Source of the DNA: Candidatus Megaera endosymbiont of Mesostigma viride
Lineage (GTDB): Bacteria; Pseudomonadota; Alphaproteobacteria; Rickettsiales; Rickettsiaceae
Reading direction: 5' to 3'
Length of the DNA stretch: 64,000 nt
Assembly (NCBI GenBank): GCA_020410825.1
Contig: CP084577.1
Location: 1 to 64,000, forward strand
The notes under the pieces were generated by a model. The model was given only the letters and a program-made list of their open reading frames with translations. It was not told where the DNA came from and did no database searches. How positions within the stretch are numbered: position 1 is the first letter of the stretch; the number at the start of each line of letters is the position of its first letter. Below, piece by piece: positions 1-10,532 of this stretch. Position numbers and translations under genes: made by a program.

Positions 1-3000
1 ATGACATTCTTAAGCGCACAGGTTAGTACGGTAAAAAGGCGTCTTGGACAAAATGCCGTTGCCTCAGCTGCTTATAATGCCCGTACTAAACTGGAACTAA
101 CCGTACTTGATAAAGCCACAGGCATTACCAGTACATTGATATTTGATTATTCCTCAAAGCCTGGTCTTGCCTACAGTAAAATATATGCCCCCGATCACGC
201 TCCGGAGTGGGTATATGACAGGCAAAAATTATGGAATAAATGTGAACAGGCGGAGAATAGATGCGATGCCAATACCGCTCATAAAATAATGTTACCGCTA
301 CCAAATGAACTTACTATAGAACAGAACATTGCATTACTAGAGGATTGTGTAAAGGAGCTAGTTAAGCTTGGCATGATAGTAGATGCCAATATTCACTATG
401 ATAACGAAAATAACAAGCATGCCCATTTAATGGGTTCGACGCGTGAACTGGTAGAAAACAGATATGGAGAAATAGAGTTTGCGGCAACAAAAAACCGAGC
501 CTGGAATCATAAAAACTTTGTTAATTTTGTCCGTCAAATGCACGCAGACAAGGTTAATGAACATTATGCAATGCACGGGTATGACAAAAGGTTTTGCCCT
601 AAATCATATAAAGACCTTGGAATTGATTTAATTCCCGGAGTACATGAAGGGCCGGCAAGGAGCATTAACAATGCGGAATTAAGTGAATTAAATCTCCGGA
701 TTGCAGCAGAGAATGCAGAAAAAATCAAAGAAAAGCCAAGTATTATTCTTGATGTTCTGACGGTAAATAGTCCAGTATTTACTAAAGAGCAAATAGCTAT
801 TGAATTGGAAAAACGACTATATGCAGGGGTAGATTTTACAAGGCAGACGGATATTGAATCGATACAAAATGAGTTATCTGCTACATTTACCAGCCTCTAT
901 GAGCAGCTACTGGTTTGTCCTGAAATATCACAAGTAACAGAAGCGGATTTAAAAGGAAGAACATTATATACGACTACAAAAAGACTGGAACTTGAAGAGC
1001 GGTTTATTGAAACTGTTAGAACGCTGAATAACAGAAATAATCATGCTTTAGGTATAAAGGATAGTGACCTTGATCATTTATCTTTTAGGGAAAGGGTTGA
1101 GGAGAAACTACGTGAGGTCAAAAGTGATTTAGTTTCCGTTATCAATGAGAAAACCGGTATTGAGCTTGAAAAGCCGAAACAACCTGTAGTTTTAACGGCT
1201 GAGCAGAGAAAGGTGGTAATAAATGTCCTAAACGGATCTGATATTTCAGTACTGGAAGGAATACCGGGAGCAGGTAAGACAACTGCAATGCAAGAGATAG
1301 TACGTCAGTATAAAAAAGCCGGATACACGGTAATCGGGGCGGCACCAAGCAGCAGCGCAAGCTTGGAACTGGCAAAAGCTACCGGAATAGAATGCAAGAA
1401 TGCCAGTTTATGGCGTAAGGAGTGGTTAACGGCACAGGGGAAGGAATTTGATTTAGTCCTGCGAGGTGATTATTACAAAGAAGATTTGTATAAGGATACC
1501 GGTCCATCATTAACCAAGAAGCATGTAATGATTGTTGACGAAGCTTCTATGGTCGAGCTTGCAAATATGGATTATCTCGTATCTGAGGCAAGGCTTGGGG
1601 GAGCTAAAATCCTGTTTGTAGGAGATCGAAACCAGTTATCCCCTGTCGGTTGGGCAGGGGGGCTTGAGAAAACCGTATCAATATGCGGTTCTGAAGTGTT
1701 AAGCCAATCCCGTCGTCAACAAAATGTCAATCATCAACAGGCTACCAAGTTACTAAGTCAGTATCGGATAAGAGAAGCTCTTGATATCTACTGGGAGGAA
1801 GGAGTTATTAAAGTAGCTGAGAATGAATCCGAAGCTAACAGTATGGCAGTGCGCAGTTTTGTTAATTCATATATTGAAAAGGCAAGGGCTATTGAGAGAG
1901 ATGATTTAATATCTATTCGCTCAAAAGCAATTACGGTATTTGAAAACAAAACGAGAGAAATACTCAATAATCAAGTAAGAGAAGAGCTGAAAGAAGCCGG
2001 AATATTAAAGGGCATAGAGCAAAGGGTGCTTGTTGGTTCAACTATCAAGGACGGTAAAAAAGAGAAGTACTATTTAAACCTCTGCCCGGGGGAGCAGATA
2101 GTATTTACAAGGAATGCCAACCGCCTTGGCAGGGGCGGAATATTTAACGGTGAGGTTGGAACAATATTAAAAATATCCAAGCCAAATGAAGACGGCCTAT
2201 CTAAGATTGATATTCTAGTACATAGGGCTAATGGAAAAAAGGAGAAAGTAAGATTAGATCTAAACGAGCTTTATAAAAACAAATACACCGGTAAATATTT
2301 TCATGATGGAATTGCTATTGATTACGGCTATGCAATAACATCGCATAAGGTACAGGGTGCAACAATTGAAGATACTATACCCCGTCTTGAAAAGAATTCA
2401 GGCTATGAAGTAACAAACGTGATGTTAACCCGCCACAAGAAAGAAATGACAGTCATAGTCAGCAAAGAGGTTCTATATGATGCATTTTATGAAAGTCTCG
2501 ATAGCACAGCAAGTAAAGCAAGAAACAGGTTTGATTTAGATAGTCCAGAAGAAGAAACCATTTTAAAAGGCGGTTTAGCAAAAATGGTATCAAAGCGGAG
2601 TAATACAAGTTTTGCAAGTGATTATCGCACTATGGGGTTACTTGAAGAAGATAAGCATATTAAACATTATTTGGATAAGTGTGAGGAAACCATTACAACT
2701 ATCCGTAAGATTACGTCTTGGCAGGCAATAGAACAACGCAAGACCGGTTATAAACCGCAAATGTGGGAGAACAAAGAATTATGGGAAGAATTTAAGGAAG
2801 CAAGAAAAGAGAGGGCGCACGCTGCCAGTCTGATTGTATCAGGATTTGCGGAAAACGGTAAGCTAGCCGGTTTGGCAAAATCTGATTATGAACATTTATC
2901 TTTTGAAGAATTCAATACAAACTGCAAAATAGCTTCTTATGCAAAATTCAAAGATCGTCTCCTGCAGCTTAATATGAATTATGCGACTGTTGAAAAACAC

Positions 3001-6000
3001 GCAAGCCAAATGGTTAAAGCATCTGAACTTGATAAAGTAATAGTAAATCAGAAAGCGACAGTATTACACGATCAGGATGTTTTTAAACAATTAGTACAAG
3101 CTGTAGCCGGTGGTATAAGCGGAGATGTACGCAGTAATTATGCTCAGGTTAACCTACATATTGCAGAGACAAGCCTTGCTATTGAAGAAAAGATAGAGGA
3201 AGTACACGGACTTGAGGATCATAGGCAGGAATTAAATGATGCTATACGGAAAGAAGAACATTACCGCCAAATCCTGACACCTGAATATTTAAATCGTATT
3301 TATCGTTCTTCCAAAGGTAACCAAGTCGCTGCAGGTATAAAGAGTTTAAAGCTATATGAGGCACTAATAGCAGAGTATGGAGAAGAAAAGGCAACGGATA
3401 TGGTTGTTAAAAATCCGACAATACTCGGTAATCTTAAAGGTTATGGAATTGGTAAACTGTTTGGTTTAACTAACGATAGAAAGGGTGCTATAGCCCTTTG
3501 TAAGAATCTGGAGAAATATTTAAATGGATTTAACAGGAGTGGGGAAATGGTAAAACAATATAAAGCACAAATGGAGGAAGCAGGTTTTACTGATAAGTTA
3601 GTTGCATTGACTGAGGAGATTGAACATTTAAGGTCTTTATTGCCGGCCGATATTGATAATGAGTTTTTAAAGGAAGTAGAAAACAAATTACAAAAATCCA
3701 AAGGTAATAATATTGATTGGCGAGATTTGCAGAAATCTGAATTGTTTGAAGCTGTTATGGCAAATCAGTCCATTAAAAAGGAAAGTAGCATTGTTGCAAA
3801 TGCTGATAAAGGGGCTAAGGAAGAACTATCAGCACCTAGTAAACTAGAGAAGAATAAGGAATTAGAAACAGTGGTAAGTGATATTATTATTGCTGAAGAA
3901 ATAACAGAAAAACCGGAATTGATTAAAGAATACTCAACTAAGCAAGCCTCACAAGTTAGCAGAACAAAGCAGAAATCCGAGCAAGTACAAGTACCGATAG
4001 GAGTAACGCAGGGAGTAGAAGAACCCGAGGTACAAGTAGAAAATGTTGTTATTACAAATGCCGATAAGAGCTCGAGTGAAGGATTATCCGGTTCTAACCG
4101 GTTAGAGCAGGATCAGGGATTAAAGCACATAGAACAGGCACGTATAGGAAAAAACAAGGCAGAGGTGGTTCAGGAAACAAAAGGAGTAGTAGGAGCAGAA
4201 GAACTCAAAAAAACAGAAGCTAACCTCAATCCAACTCCTGTCAAGAATAATAAGCCTAATAAAAAACAGGCCACTACCAAAGAAGCAAGGCTTGATTTTG
4301 AAGATGTCAAGAGAGCTGTTAATCCTCTTTTAGTAGAAAGTATTTTTAGGCAATACGGTCAGTTATTAAATCCTGACGGTAAGATGGAGAAAAAGGGCCA
4401 CCAGTTATTCTGCGGTAGTCTGAACATCAATTTAAAAGACGGTAGATGGTATCGTTTTTCTGACGGATCAAAAGGCGATATCTTTGCGCTGGTTAAGGAA
4501 GCAGCAGGAGTTGATACCAAGGGAGCGTTTGAGATAATAGCAGGGCATGCAGGTATTGGGCCAAAGATTTCAGCCGGTCTCTCTTCATTTAAAAATCCGG
4601 ATTTAACCGCTCTTGATAAAGCTAAAACTGAAGCGTTGCAGAAAGAAGAGACATGGCGGGTTTTAGATAAAATACCGGAGAATGCCCTAGCATTTAAACC
4701 GGAAAAAGATTTGGCATCTACTTTAAAAAAGAACAATTGGCGTCTTGGAGCTACCTATGAATACAAAAACAGAGACGGAGAACTACTTGGCTATGTTGTT
4801 CGGGTTTTAGATAAAGAGGGTAAGAAACAGACATTACCTGTCAGTTATTGCCATAATACCAAGGCGAACATTAACAGATGGTGGCTAAAAGGTTTTAGCG
4901 ATAAGGGTTATAAACCAATATATGGAGCAGAAAAGCTTGGGCAATCACCGCTGCAGAGGATTTTAATAGTTGAAGGTGAAAAGGCCGCTGACGTAGCTAC
5001 AAAGATCTTTCCGGAACATACGGTAATATCATGGATGGGCGGCTCTGCGGCGGCGAGCAAGGCAAACTGGAAAGAACTTGCGGGCAGGGAAGTTACCGTT
5101 TGGCCTGATAATGACGCAGCAGGGGAAAAGGCAGCGAAAACAATAATTACTGAAATCAATAAAGTAAATGGGTTCAGAGGAGCAGCAAGTATTGTCGATA
5201 TCCATGCCTTGAATTTGCCTGAGAAGTGGGATTTAGCTGATGAATTACCTGCTCATTTAACACGAAAAGATTTAGCTGCGGCCATCAGCAATGCCAAGAT
5301 TTCAGAGAATGAAAACAGGCTCGATAATGAACTTGCAACTCAAGTAAGAACCTTAGTTAGCGATAAGGAGTTCGGCGATTATGTTAATTATGGTGTAAAA
5401 AGAGGAAAAATTGACCTTGGGCATGATTATCTGGACTTGAAGAATGTTCTCTATAGGGAAATAATTACTGTTTCCGTAGCTTCCTTCATGCAGGAGAACC
5501 GTAATACTAAAGAAGCTTTAGAAATAAAGGAGATGCTTGAGAAACCGGTTAAAAACATTCCTGAACTTGCGGCTAATATCCTGCAGATTTACGAAAGTGA
5601 TAGAAATAGCAGAAATATCAGTAATTTTGCTGCTAGTAGACAGACTGACCCTAATAATAGAGAACCTGCCGAGCTAAATCCTGCCAAGGCCAAGCTTTAT
5701 GAGGAATTAATGCAGGATTTTGTATGGCTAATTGAGAAACAGCAAGGGCCTGAATCATTAAATAAAGTACATTATGATAAGCTCAGTCAGGATTTAGCAG
5801 CGGTCATCAAGGGATATAATTTGAGTTACAAGGGCTCTGACAAGGCAATGAGTGATAGTGATCGCAAAATAATAGCAGATAATGCTTACAAGCTTACAAG
5901 CAGCAAGGAGTGGCAGGAAGGACTTGAGAAAATAGAGCTTGGTCTTAAAAAAGAGGTTATCTACAAGACGCAGGAAAAACTTACTATTTTGAATCGTGTT

Positions 6001-6519
6001 AAAGAACTTGCTTTGAATAAACAGAAGACGGATAATCCAAAGGATGCACTCATAGCGTTAAAAAGAGAGCAGGAATATCTTGCCGAGTTACATGATAAAC
6101 TGAATCCGAATGAACATAGCAAAGAGCTGATGCACAATATTAAGAAGGCTTATGAAGTAGATCAATCAGGAGCAATAGCAAAATTGTACAAAACCGCATA
6201 TTATGCCAATCAGCAGAAGATTATATCACCTGAGGAATTAACTGAGCATTTTAAATCCAATAATCCGGTAGATGATATCCACCATAATATCAATAGTATC
6301 TGTTATAAATATCATTGCGATATTCTTAACGATCATTGCAAGAAACTTGTTGCCGGTCAATCAGTCATGCATCAAGGGCAACAATTTGATTGTGTAGTAG
6401 AATATCTGGAACACTGGAAAGATAATGTAAACCACGATCTGTTACCGATCAAGAAAATGGATCAGGTCATAGAACAAGTAGAGCGTATAAGGGAACAAGA
6501 TCATCATCTTGAACTGTAA
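1..6519 (+). CDS. traA: Ti-type conjugative relaxase/helicase with C-terminal primase-like TOPRIM domain
   Basis: A 2172-residue multidomain protein that should nick the plasmid at oriT, unwind the transferred strand and possibly prime it. The N-terminus is a MobA/MobL relaxase with the three-histidine site at H132, H140 and H142. A RecD/TraI-type helicase follows, with Walker A GIPGAGKT at residues 420-427, DEAS at 513-516 and a later YAITSHKVQGAT motif. After a low-complexity, charged linker (about 1250-1420) comes a degenerate primase zinc-finger-like fold and then a TOPRIM domain with E1658 in VEGEK and the DxD pair D1703/D1705. It is unusually long for a TraA; fusion of relaxase, helicase and primase-like parts is known in rickettsial elements. 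The start codon is base 1 of the window. It converges on the Rpn-type gene with a 7-bp gap. oriT is not visible and could lie upstream of the window. Confidence 0.95.
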   Translation: MTFLSAQVSTVKRRLGQNAVASAAYNARTKLELTVLDKATGITSTLIFDYSSKPGLAYSKIYAPDHAPEWVYDRQKLWNKCEQAENRCDANTAHKIMLPLPNELTIEQNIALLEDCVKELVKLGMIVDANIHYDNENNKHAHLMGSTRELVENRYGEIEFAATKNRAWNHKNFVNFVRQMHADKVNEHYAMHGYDKRFCPKSYKDLGIDLIPGVHEGPARSINNAELSELNLRIAAENAEKIKEKPSIILDVLTVNSPVFTKEQIAIELEKRLYAGVDFTRQTDIESIQNELSATFTSLYEQLLVCPEISQVTEADLKGRTLYTTTKRLELEERFIETVRTLNNRNNHALGIKDSDLDHLSFRERVEEKLREVKSDLVSVINEKTGIELEKPKQPVVLTAEQRKVVINVLNGSDISVLEGIPGAGKTTAMQEIVRQYKKAGYTVIGAAPSSSASLELAKATGIECKNASLWRKEWLTAQGKEFDLVLRGDYYKEDLYKDTGPSLTKKHVMIVDEASMVELANMDYLVSEARLGGAKILFVGDRNQLSPVGWAGGLEKTVSICGSEVLSQSRRQQNVNHQQATKLLSQYRIREALDIYWEEGVIKVAENESEANSMAVRSFVNSYIEKARAIERDDLISIRSKAITVFENKTREILNNQVREELKEAGILKGIEQRVLVGSTIKDGKKEKYYLNLCPGEQIVFTRNANRLGRGGIFNGEVGTILKISKPNEDGLSKIDILVHRANGKKEKVRLDLNELYKNKYTGKYFHDGIAIDYGYAITSHKVQGATIEDTIPRLEKNSGYEVTNVMLTRHKKEMTVIVSKEVLYDAFYESLDSTASKARNRFDLDSPEEETILKGGLAKMVSKRSNTSFASDYRTMGLLEEDKHIKHYLDKCEETITTIRKITSWQAIEQRKTGYKPQMWENKELWEEFKEARKERAHAASLIVSGFAENGKLAGLAKSDYEHLSFEEFNTNCKIASYAKFKDRLLQLNMNYATVEKHASQMVKASELDKVIVNQKATVLHDQDVFKQLVQAVAGGISGDVRSNYAQVNLHIAETSLAIEEKIEEVHGLEDHRQELNDAIRKEEHYRQILTPEYLNRIYRSSKGNQVAAGIKSLKLYEALIAEYGEEKATDMVVKNPTILGNLKGYGIGKLFGLTNDRKGAIALCKNLEKYLNGFNRSGEMVKQYKAQMEEAGFTDKLVALTEEIEHLRSLLPADIDNEFLKEVENKLQKSKGNNIDWRDLQKSELFEAVMANQSIKKESSIVANADKGAKEELSAPSKLEKNKELETVVSDIIIAEEITEKPELIKEYSTKQASQVSRTKQKSEQVQVPIGVTQGVEEPEVQVENVVITNADKSSSEGLSGSNRLEQDQGLKHIEQARIGKNKAEVVQETKGVVGAEELKKTEANLNPTPVKNNKPNKKQATTKEARLDFEDVKRAVNPLLVESIFRQYGQLLNPDGKMEKKGHQLFCGSLNINLKDGRWYRFSDGSKGDIFALVKEAAGVDTKGAFEIIAGHAGIGPKISAGLSSFKNPDLTALDKAKTEALQKEETWRVLDKIPENALAFKPEKDLASTLKKNNWRLGATYEYKNRDGELLGYVVRVLDKEGKKQTLPVSYCHNTKANINRWWLKGFSDKGYKPIYGAEKLGQSPLQRILIVEGEKAADVATKIFPEHTVISWMGGSAAASKANWKELAGREVTVWPDNDAAGEKAAKTIITEINKVNGFRGAASIVDIHALNLPEKWDLADELPAHLTRKDLAAAISNAKISENENRLDNELATQVRTLVSDKEFGDYVNYGVKRGKIDLGHDYLDLKNVLYREIITVSVASFMQENRNTKEALEIKEMLEKPVKNIPELAANILQIYESDRNSRNISNFAASRQTDPNNREPAELNPAKAKLYEELMQDFVWLIEKQQGPESLNKVHYDKLSQDLAAVIKGYNLSYKGSDKAMSDSDRKIIADNAYKLTSSKEWQEGLEKIELGLKKEVIYKTQEKLTILNRVKELALNKQKTDNPKDALIALKREQEYLAELHDKLNPNEHSKELMHNIKKAYEVDQSGAIAKLYKTAYYANQQKIISPEELTEHFKSNNPVDDIHHNINSICYKYHCDILNDHCKKLVAGQSVMHQGQQFDCVVEYLEHWKDNVNHDLLPIKKMDQVIEQVERIREQDHHLEL

Positions 6520-6526
6520 TTACTCT

Positions 6527-7408
6527 TTACAGCTTGGATTTAAGATCATTGAGTTCATTGTGAGAAAGACCGGTAGCAGAAGAAATTACGTCAAGTGATA
6601 GATTTTGACGAAGTAAATTCAAGGCGATTTCTATGGTTTTGTTATTTTCACCCTCGGCTCTACCCTCAGCTTTTCCCTCGGCTTTTCCGGCAATAAAGGA
6701 GTCTACCTCAATTGTTTTTACGGTACGAAGGGCATCAAGATACTGGTCGTAAGCTTCAAGTTCAAGGGGGGTATAACTTGATTCCTGTGTTAGTTCCACC
6801 GCCTTTGATATTTCTGGCACACTTCTGAACTCTGCAGGTACTTCCAGCTGTTCACCTTTGAACTCTTTTAAGAATCTTAGCCATAATACTCCTATGCGTT
6901 TCTGTTCCCAGCTTTGAGGCTTGAATTTAGGTAATTCTATAAATATTAATTCCAGTCCTTCCAGTACCCTTTCCGGTTTCTGAACGTTGACCTGTCTGTA
7001 ATGGTGAAACCAATCCTCTGAATTCCTGTCAAATGTATCATTAATTATACCAAGACCGTATACCGGACAAAGACTATGATAGTCTTCCGCTTTCTGCATC
7101 TGCTGCACATAAGCCTTTGATGCTCCAAATAACAACCTTTTACTAAAGCTTTCAGTCCATTGCATTTGCATTTCAACGATGAATATTCTCCCCTTTTGGT
7201 CAGTACATTTTACATCCACAATGGTATTCTTCATTGAAGGGATACGAGGTGACTGTTCCGGTGTTAAATATTCTATGGTTTCAATCAGTCCGTCTTCCGG
7301 CAGAGGCATTACCGAATTAAGAAAGCTTTTAACTAGCTCCGGATTTGAGCCGAAAACTTTTTTAAATACTATATCGCTCTTAGGGTCAAGAAACTTCTGT
7401 GATGCCAT
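6527..7408 (-). CDS. Rpn-family PD-(D/E)XK recombination-promoting nuclease / transposase-like protein
   Basis: A 293-residue protein of the Rpn/YhgA-like family. The N-terminus has the family opening FLDPKSDIVFKKVFG. The PD-(D/E)XK nuclease core is visible as IVDVKC followed by IVEMQMQ. The C-terminal part holds the typical GKAEGKAEGRAEGE run and a short helical tail. Rpn proteins are DNA nucleases that promote recombination and are very common in Rickettsia, usually labelled as transposases. The ATG at 7408 is preferred over two TTG codons just upstream. It lies between the relaxase and traD, so it interrupts the transfer gene set without a visible mechanistic link to it. Confidence 0.9.
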   Translation of the reverse strand: MASQKFLDPKSDIVFKKVFGSNPELVKSFLNSVMPLPEDGLIETIEYLTPEQSPRIPSMKNTIVDVKCTDQKGRIFIVEMQMQWTESFSKRLLFGASKAYVQQMQKAEDYHSLCPVYGLGIINDTFDRNSEDWFHHYRQVNVQKPERVLEGLELIFIELPKFKPQSWEQKRIGVLWLRFLKEFKGEQLEVPAEFRSVPEISKAVELTQESSYTPLELEAYDQYLDALRTVKTIEVDSFIAGKAEGKAEGRAEGENNKTIEIALNLLRQNLSLDVISSATGLSHNELNDLKSKL

Positions 7409-7470
7409 AATCAACAATACAAAAACAATTTTAATTACTATATAACAGGATTATACCATCTATGCTATAT

Positions 7471-9429
7471 TTAATCAAAGCTTATATCAATGTCTCTTAT
7501 AGGCTCTTTGTTTTTATTCGATTCCAGTTTGGAAAGATTATTCTTGGGTTCTACCTGATCCTTAGGTAAACTTTTTTGTTTACTTGTTGATTTTGTTTCT
7601 CCTGCAGTCGGTAAATCATCTGATACCTGTTTTTCATCTATTGATTTTCCTTCGCAAGCAGTTTCCATAAACCAGGCATTTTTATTTGGAACTTCTGCTT
7701 TCGGGGTTTGGATTTTTGCTACCCGTACAGATTTTTCAGGTAGGATTACGTAGCACTCACCGATCCCGAGTTTTCCGAATTCTTCATAAGATACCAAAGG
7801 TAATTTGTCCTGTTTTTCATTATAACTAATGCCGTCTCTGAATTCGTTAGCACCAAAACTGGTATTTTTCTGTTGGCTAATAGTAATTTTAGTTCCACAA
7901 AGTTTGCTATATAGCTCTCCCATCCTTGGGTCATCGCTGCTAAAAGCGAACTTGGTTTTAAATAAACCAATGAGACTGGAGGCATCGGCGTCGCCGTAAT
8001 GATGATATAACTGACTTGTGGACTGAATACCGGCAAGTACGCAGCTACCGTATTTTCTTCCTTCCTGCATAAGCTGCGATAAACCCGGTAACTTGCCAAG
8101 GCTAGGTAATTCATCTATTACAATCCATATTCTATTTTCAGGTGTTGTCCTTGTTCTTCTCATCCTTGCGATTAGGATTTCAAGCAAGGCAGCATTTAAA
8201 GGTAGCGTAAGTTCTCTTGCTGATGGATCGGTAGAAAGAAATAGCCAGTTTTTACCCCCTTCGTTGATATTATTAAGGTAATGCTCAATGGCAAATGAAT
8301 TACTTTCATTACCATCCGTTAGGAACTTTAACGATTTTATATTGGCCATTAAAACCGATACTATTGAAGCGGCTGTTTTTGCATTATCTTTAGTAAAATA
8401 TTTTGCCGCATCTGTTCCCTGTAACAGATAATACATTTCTTTAGTATCGCTTTTTGTTAGCGTCGCATATAAGTCATTAATTGAAAAACGTTTTTGTTTC
8501 TGCAAGGTCTCGGTCACTGCCACAAAAATACTCTGTGCACTTTGTTCCCAGAAATCACTAGCTGCTCTACTGTTTTTCCGGCTATTGAAACCAATTAAAA
8601 TCTCCGCAAATTTTTCAAGGTCTTTCGATTTATGTAAATCATACCAGAAATCCCAATTTTTGCTTCGCCCGTCAAAAGGATTAAAGATAATGTCTCCACG
8701 ATCCGGATTATAATATTTTGCGATCATCTCACCGGTATTGTCAATTATTACTGCCGCCTCTGCCCTTAAGTCTACCTGTGGTAGAAGATTGTGCATTAAA
8801 TTGGTTTTGCCTGACCCTATTGAACCTGAAACCAAGAAATTCATTGTTTCCATATCCTTAACTAAGGGCATATCACCGATTTTAAGATCGCTTGCAATAT
8901 TATCCTTAACAAGAATTCGGGCAACTTCCTTGGCGTTCAGTACTTTATTTGCTCCGTCTTTTGTTTTCTCAGCTTTTAAGTCCTTACCGAATTTACTCCA
9001 CAGAAAGAAAATCAGAATAAAAACAAGTTTTGTAATTACGACTCCCCAGACAAGTACTTTAAATATTAAACTCATACCGTTGCTATTAGCGGTTCTGAAA
9101 ATCGACGATCTTATGATTTTTCTAGGATCTGCGTTTGTAGCTAGAATCCCTGATCTAGTTTTAGCGTCAACAAAAGTAATATGGTTTGGAGTATTACCGA
9201 TACCTGCACGTACTCCGTTGATTATTCCGTCAAAACTATCAGCAAGCACAGCTTTACGATAAGAGAAAAAACCTTGCCAGTCTAATTCCATAAGTTCCCT
9301 CTTATTTATATAGGCTGCAAGCAGTACTCCGAGTAAAAAAGCAATATGTATAGTTCTGGTAAATACTTGCCAGAACATCCTGACTTTATGCAGGAATACT
9401 TGGCCGCCGCCAATGAAGTTATTAAACAT
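7471..9429 (-). CDS. traD: Type IV coupling protein TraD (VirD4-like ATPase)
   Basis: A 652-residue inner-membrane ATPase that links the relaxosome to the secretion channel. Two N-terminal membrane segments (about 28-45 and 120-142) precede a RecA-like motor with Walker A GSIGSGKT near residues 202-209 and Walker B IVIDELP near 435-441. The charged, low-complexity C-terminal tail fits the region that docks relaxosome proteins. F TraD is slightly longer (about 717 residues). Its ATG overlaps the TAA stop of the upstream phospholipase-like gene (TAATG), which suggests translational coupling. It is the terminal member of the minus-strand transfer gene series before the Rpn gene. Confidence 0.95.
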   Translation of the reverse strand: MFNNFIGGGQVFLHKVRMFWQVFTRTIHIAFLLGVLLAAYINKRELMELDWQGFFSYRKAVLADSFDGIINGVRAGIGNTPNHITFVDAKTRSGILATNADPRKIIRSSIFRTANSNGMSLIFKVLVWGVVITKLVFILIFFLWSKFGKDLKAEKTKDGANKVLNAKEVARILVKDNIASDLKIGDMPLVKDMETMNFLVSGSIGSGKTNLMHNLLPQVDLRAEAAVIIDNTGEMIAKYYNPDRGDIIFNPFDGRSKNWDFWYDLHKSKDLEKFAEILIGFNSRKNSRAASDFWEQSAQSIFVAVTETLQKQKRFSINDLYATLTKSDTKEMYYLLQGTDAAKYFTKDNAKTAASIVSVLMANIKSLKFLTDGNESNSFAIEHYLNNINEGGKNWLFLSTDPSARELTLPLNAALLEILIARMRRTRTTPENRIWIVIDELPSLGKLPGLSQLMQEGRKYGSCVLAGIQSTSQLYHHYGDADASSLIGLFKTKFAFSSDDPRMGELYSKLCGTKITISQQKNTSFGANEFRDGISYNEKQDKLPLVSYEEFGKLGIGECYVILPEKSVRVAKIQTPKAEVPNKNAWFMETACEGKSIDEKQVSDDLPTAGETKSTSKQKSLPKDQVEPKNNLSKLESNKNKEPIRDIDISFD

Positions 9430-10052
9430 TAGCTTGCTCTTTTTAATCTGTTTATTTCAGAGTGTTCCTTTCTTAAAAACCAATTCTGTATATACTTTTT
9501 GGCTATTTCACCATTATTTACAATAATAACGTTTTCGGTGTTTCTGATATCTGCAGAGGTAGTAAAGTTAAAACTACCGGTAATGACTTTCTGTCTATCA
9601 ATAATGATTATTTTGTTATGAGCAATACCTGAAACATTGTCTATATCTACCTCAATACCGGCCTCCCTTAAATTCCTCATCTTTGAATGTTTTGCGCCGA
9701 TATTGCTTTTATCGAGTAATACTCTAACTTTCACTCCTCGATTATGAGCGTTAATAAGTGCTTTTGCTATTTCTCCCGAAGTAAAACCGTAAGCCTGAAC
9801 ATATATGGAATCCTGTGCCTTGGATATCTGGGTAGCTATAACTGTGCCACATCCCGCAGGAGGAGTAAAACATGTACTCACTTCGTCTGCACCGATTAAT
9901 ATAGGGTCTAATTCTCTTTTAACCGGAAGTGTGCCCTTGTTATCAAAAAACTTCAGTATATCTTCGTTGTTGCCGGTATATCCTACGGCAACACCAAATA
10001 AAAATGATACTGCTACGATTTTAAATAAATTACGGTATTTTCTTTTTGACAT
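9429..10052 (-). CDS. Phospholipase D-like nuclease with N-terminal membrane anchor/signal
   Basis: A 207-residue single-domain PLD-superfamily protein. One HKD motif is present as HNKIIIID followed by GSFNF (around residues 143-163), so an active enzyme would be a homodimer as in the Nuc endonuclease. An N-terminal hydrophobic segment (about residues 9-24) predicts export or anchoring. Nuc-like PLD proteins occur on conjugative plasmids and in rickettsial tra clusters; a role in DNA or lipid cleavage cannot be decided from sequence. The start has a good ribosome site (AGGAT upstream of ATG). It is coupled to traD by a TAATG overlap. Confidence 0.88.
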   Translation of the reverse strand: MSKRKYRNLFKIVAVSFLFGVAVGYTGNNEDILKFFDNKGTLPVKRELDPILIGADEVSTCFTPPAGCGTVIATQISKAQDSIYVQAYGFTSGEIAKALINAHNRGVKVRVLLDKSNIGAKHSKMRNLREAGIEVDIDNVSGIAHNKIIIIDRQKVITGSFNFTTSADIRNTENVIIVNNGEIAKKYIQNWFLRKEHSEINRLKRAS

Positions 10053-10137
10053 AAGCTCATCCTTTTAATTTGTTAGTAAAAACTATTAGCTTTGTTAAAT
10101 CTACATAGGAATTTTTGGGATTCATGATCGGCACAAA

Positions 10138-10521
10138 TTAATAAAAATAATTCATCTTATTTGACGTTAGCTTTTCAGAAGAAATATCGGTATTATCTAA
10201 ATCATCTTTATTAGGTCTTCGGCTCAATAAGCTGTAGAATACAATAAGATTTATAGCGATATCTGTAGTTGACGATTGAACTCCTGTCCGGTCAATTTTT
10301 ATGAAATTACCCAGACCACCGTCCTGATAAAACTTATTTAACCATTCTTTTCTTGTTATAACTTTAAGTTCGTAATCAATTCCCTTGAAATTTCTAAGTA
10401 TAGCAAGTCCAAAAATTAACATTACTAAAATTACCGATATTGTTCCTTTAGATTTAAAGCTGTTTCTGAACTTACTCCGTATATCGGTTTTAAATATAGG
10501 TTTTTGTTTTATTTTAAACAT
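10138..10521 (-). CDS. Small single-pass membrane protein, unknown
   Basis: A 127-residue protein with a basic N-terminus, one hydrophobic segment at about residues 29-43 and a hydrophilic remainder with a weaker hydrophobic stretch near residues 88-100. I do not recognise the family. An AGGTAG ribosome site precedes the ATG. It follows the transglycosylase gene by 11 bp in the same direction, so it is probably co-transcribed and may be an accessory transfer membrane protein, which is inference from position only. Confidence 0.65.
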   Translation of the reverse strand: MFKIKQKPIFKTDIRSKFRNSFKSKGTISVILVMLIFGLAILRNFKGIDYELKVITRKEWLNKFYQDGGLGNFIKIDRTGVQSSTTDIAINLIVFYSLLSRRPNKDDLDNTDISSEKLTSNKMNYFY

Positions 10522-10532
10522 TCTACTACCTT

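Noticed and set aside
1142..5159. Several minus-strand open frames of 77-125 codons inside the relaxase gene
   Set aside because: They lie antisense to a strongly conserved coding frame, with poor protein-like composition, and are shadows of it.
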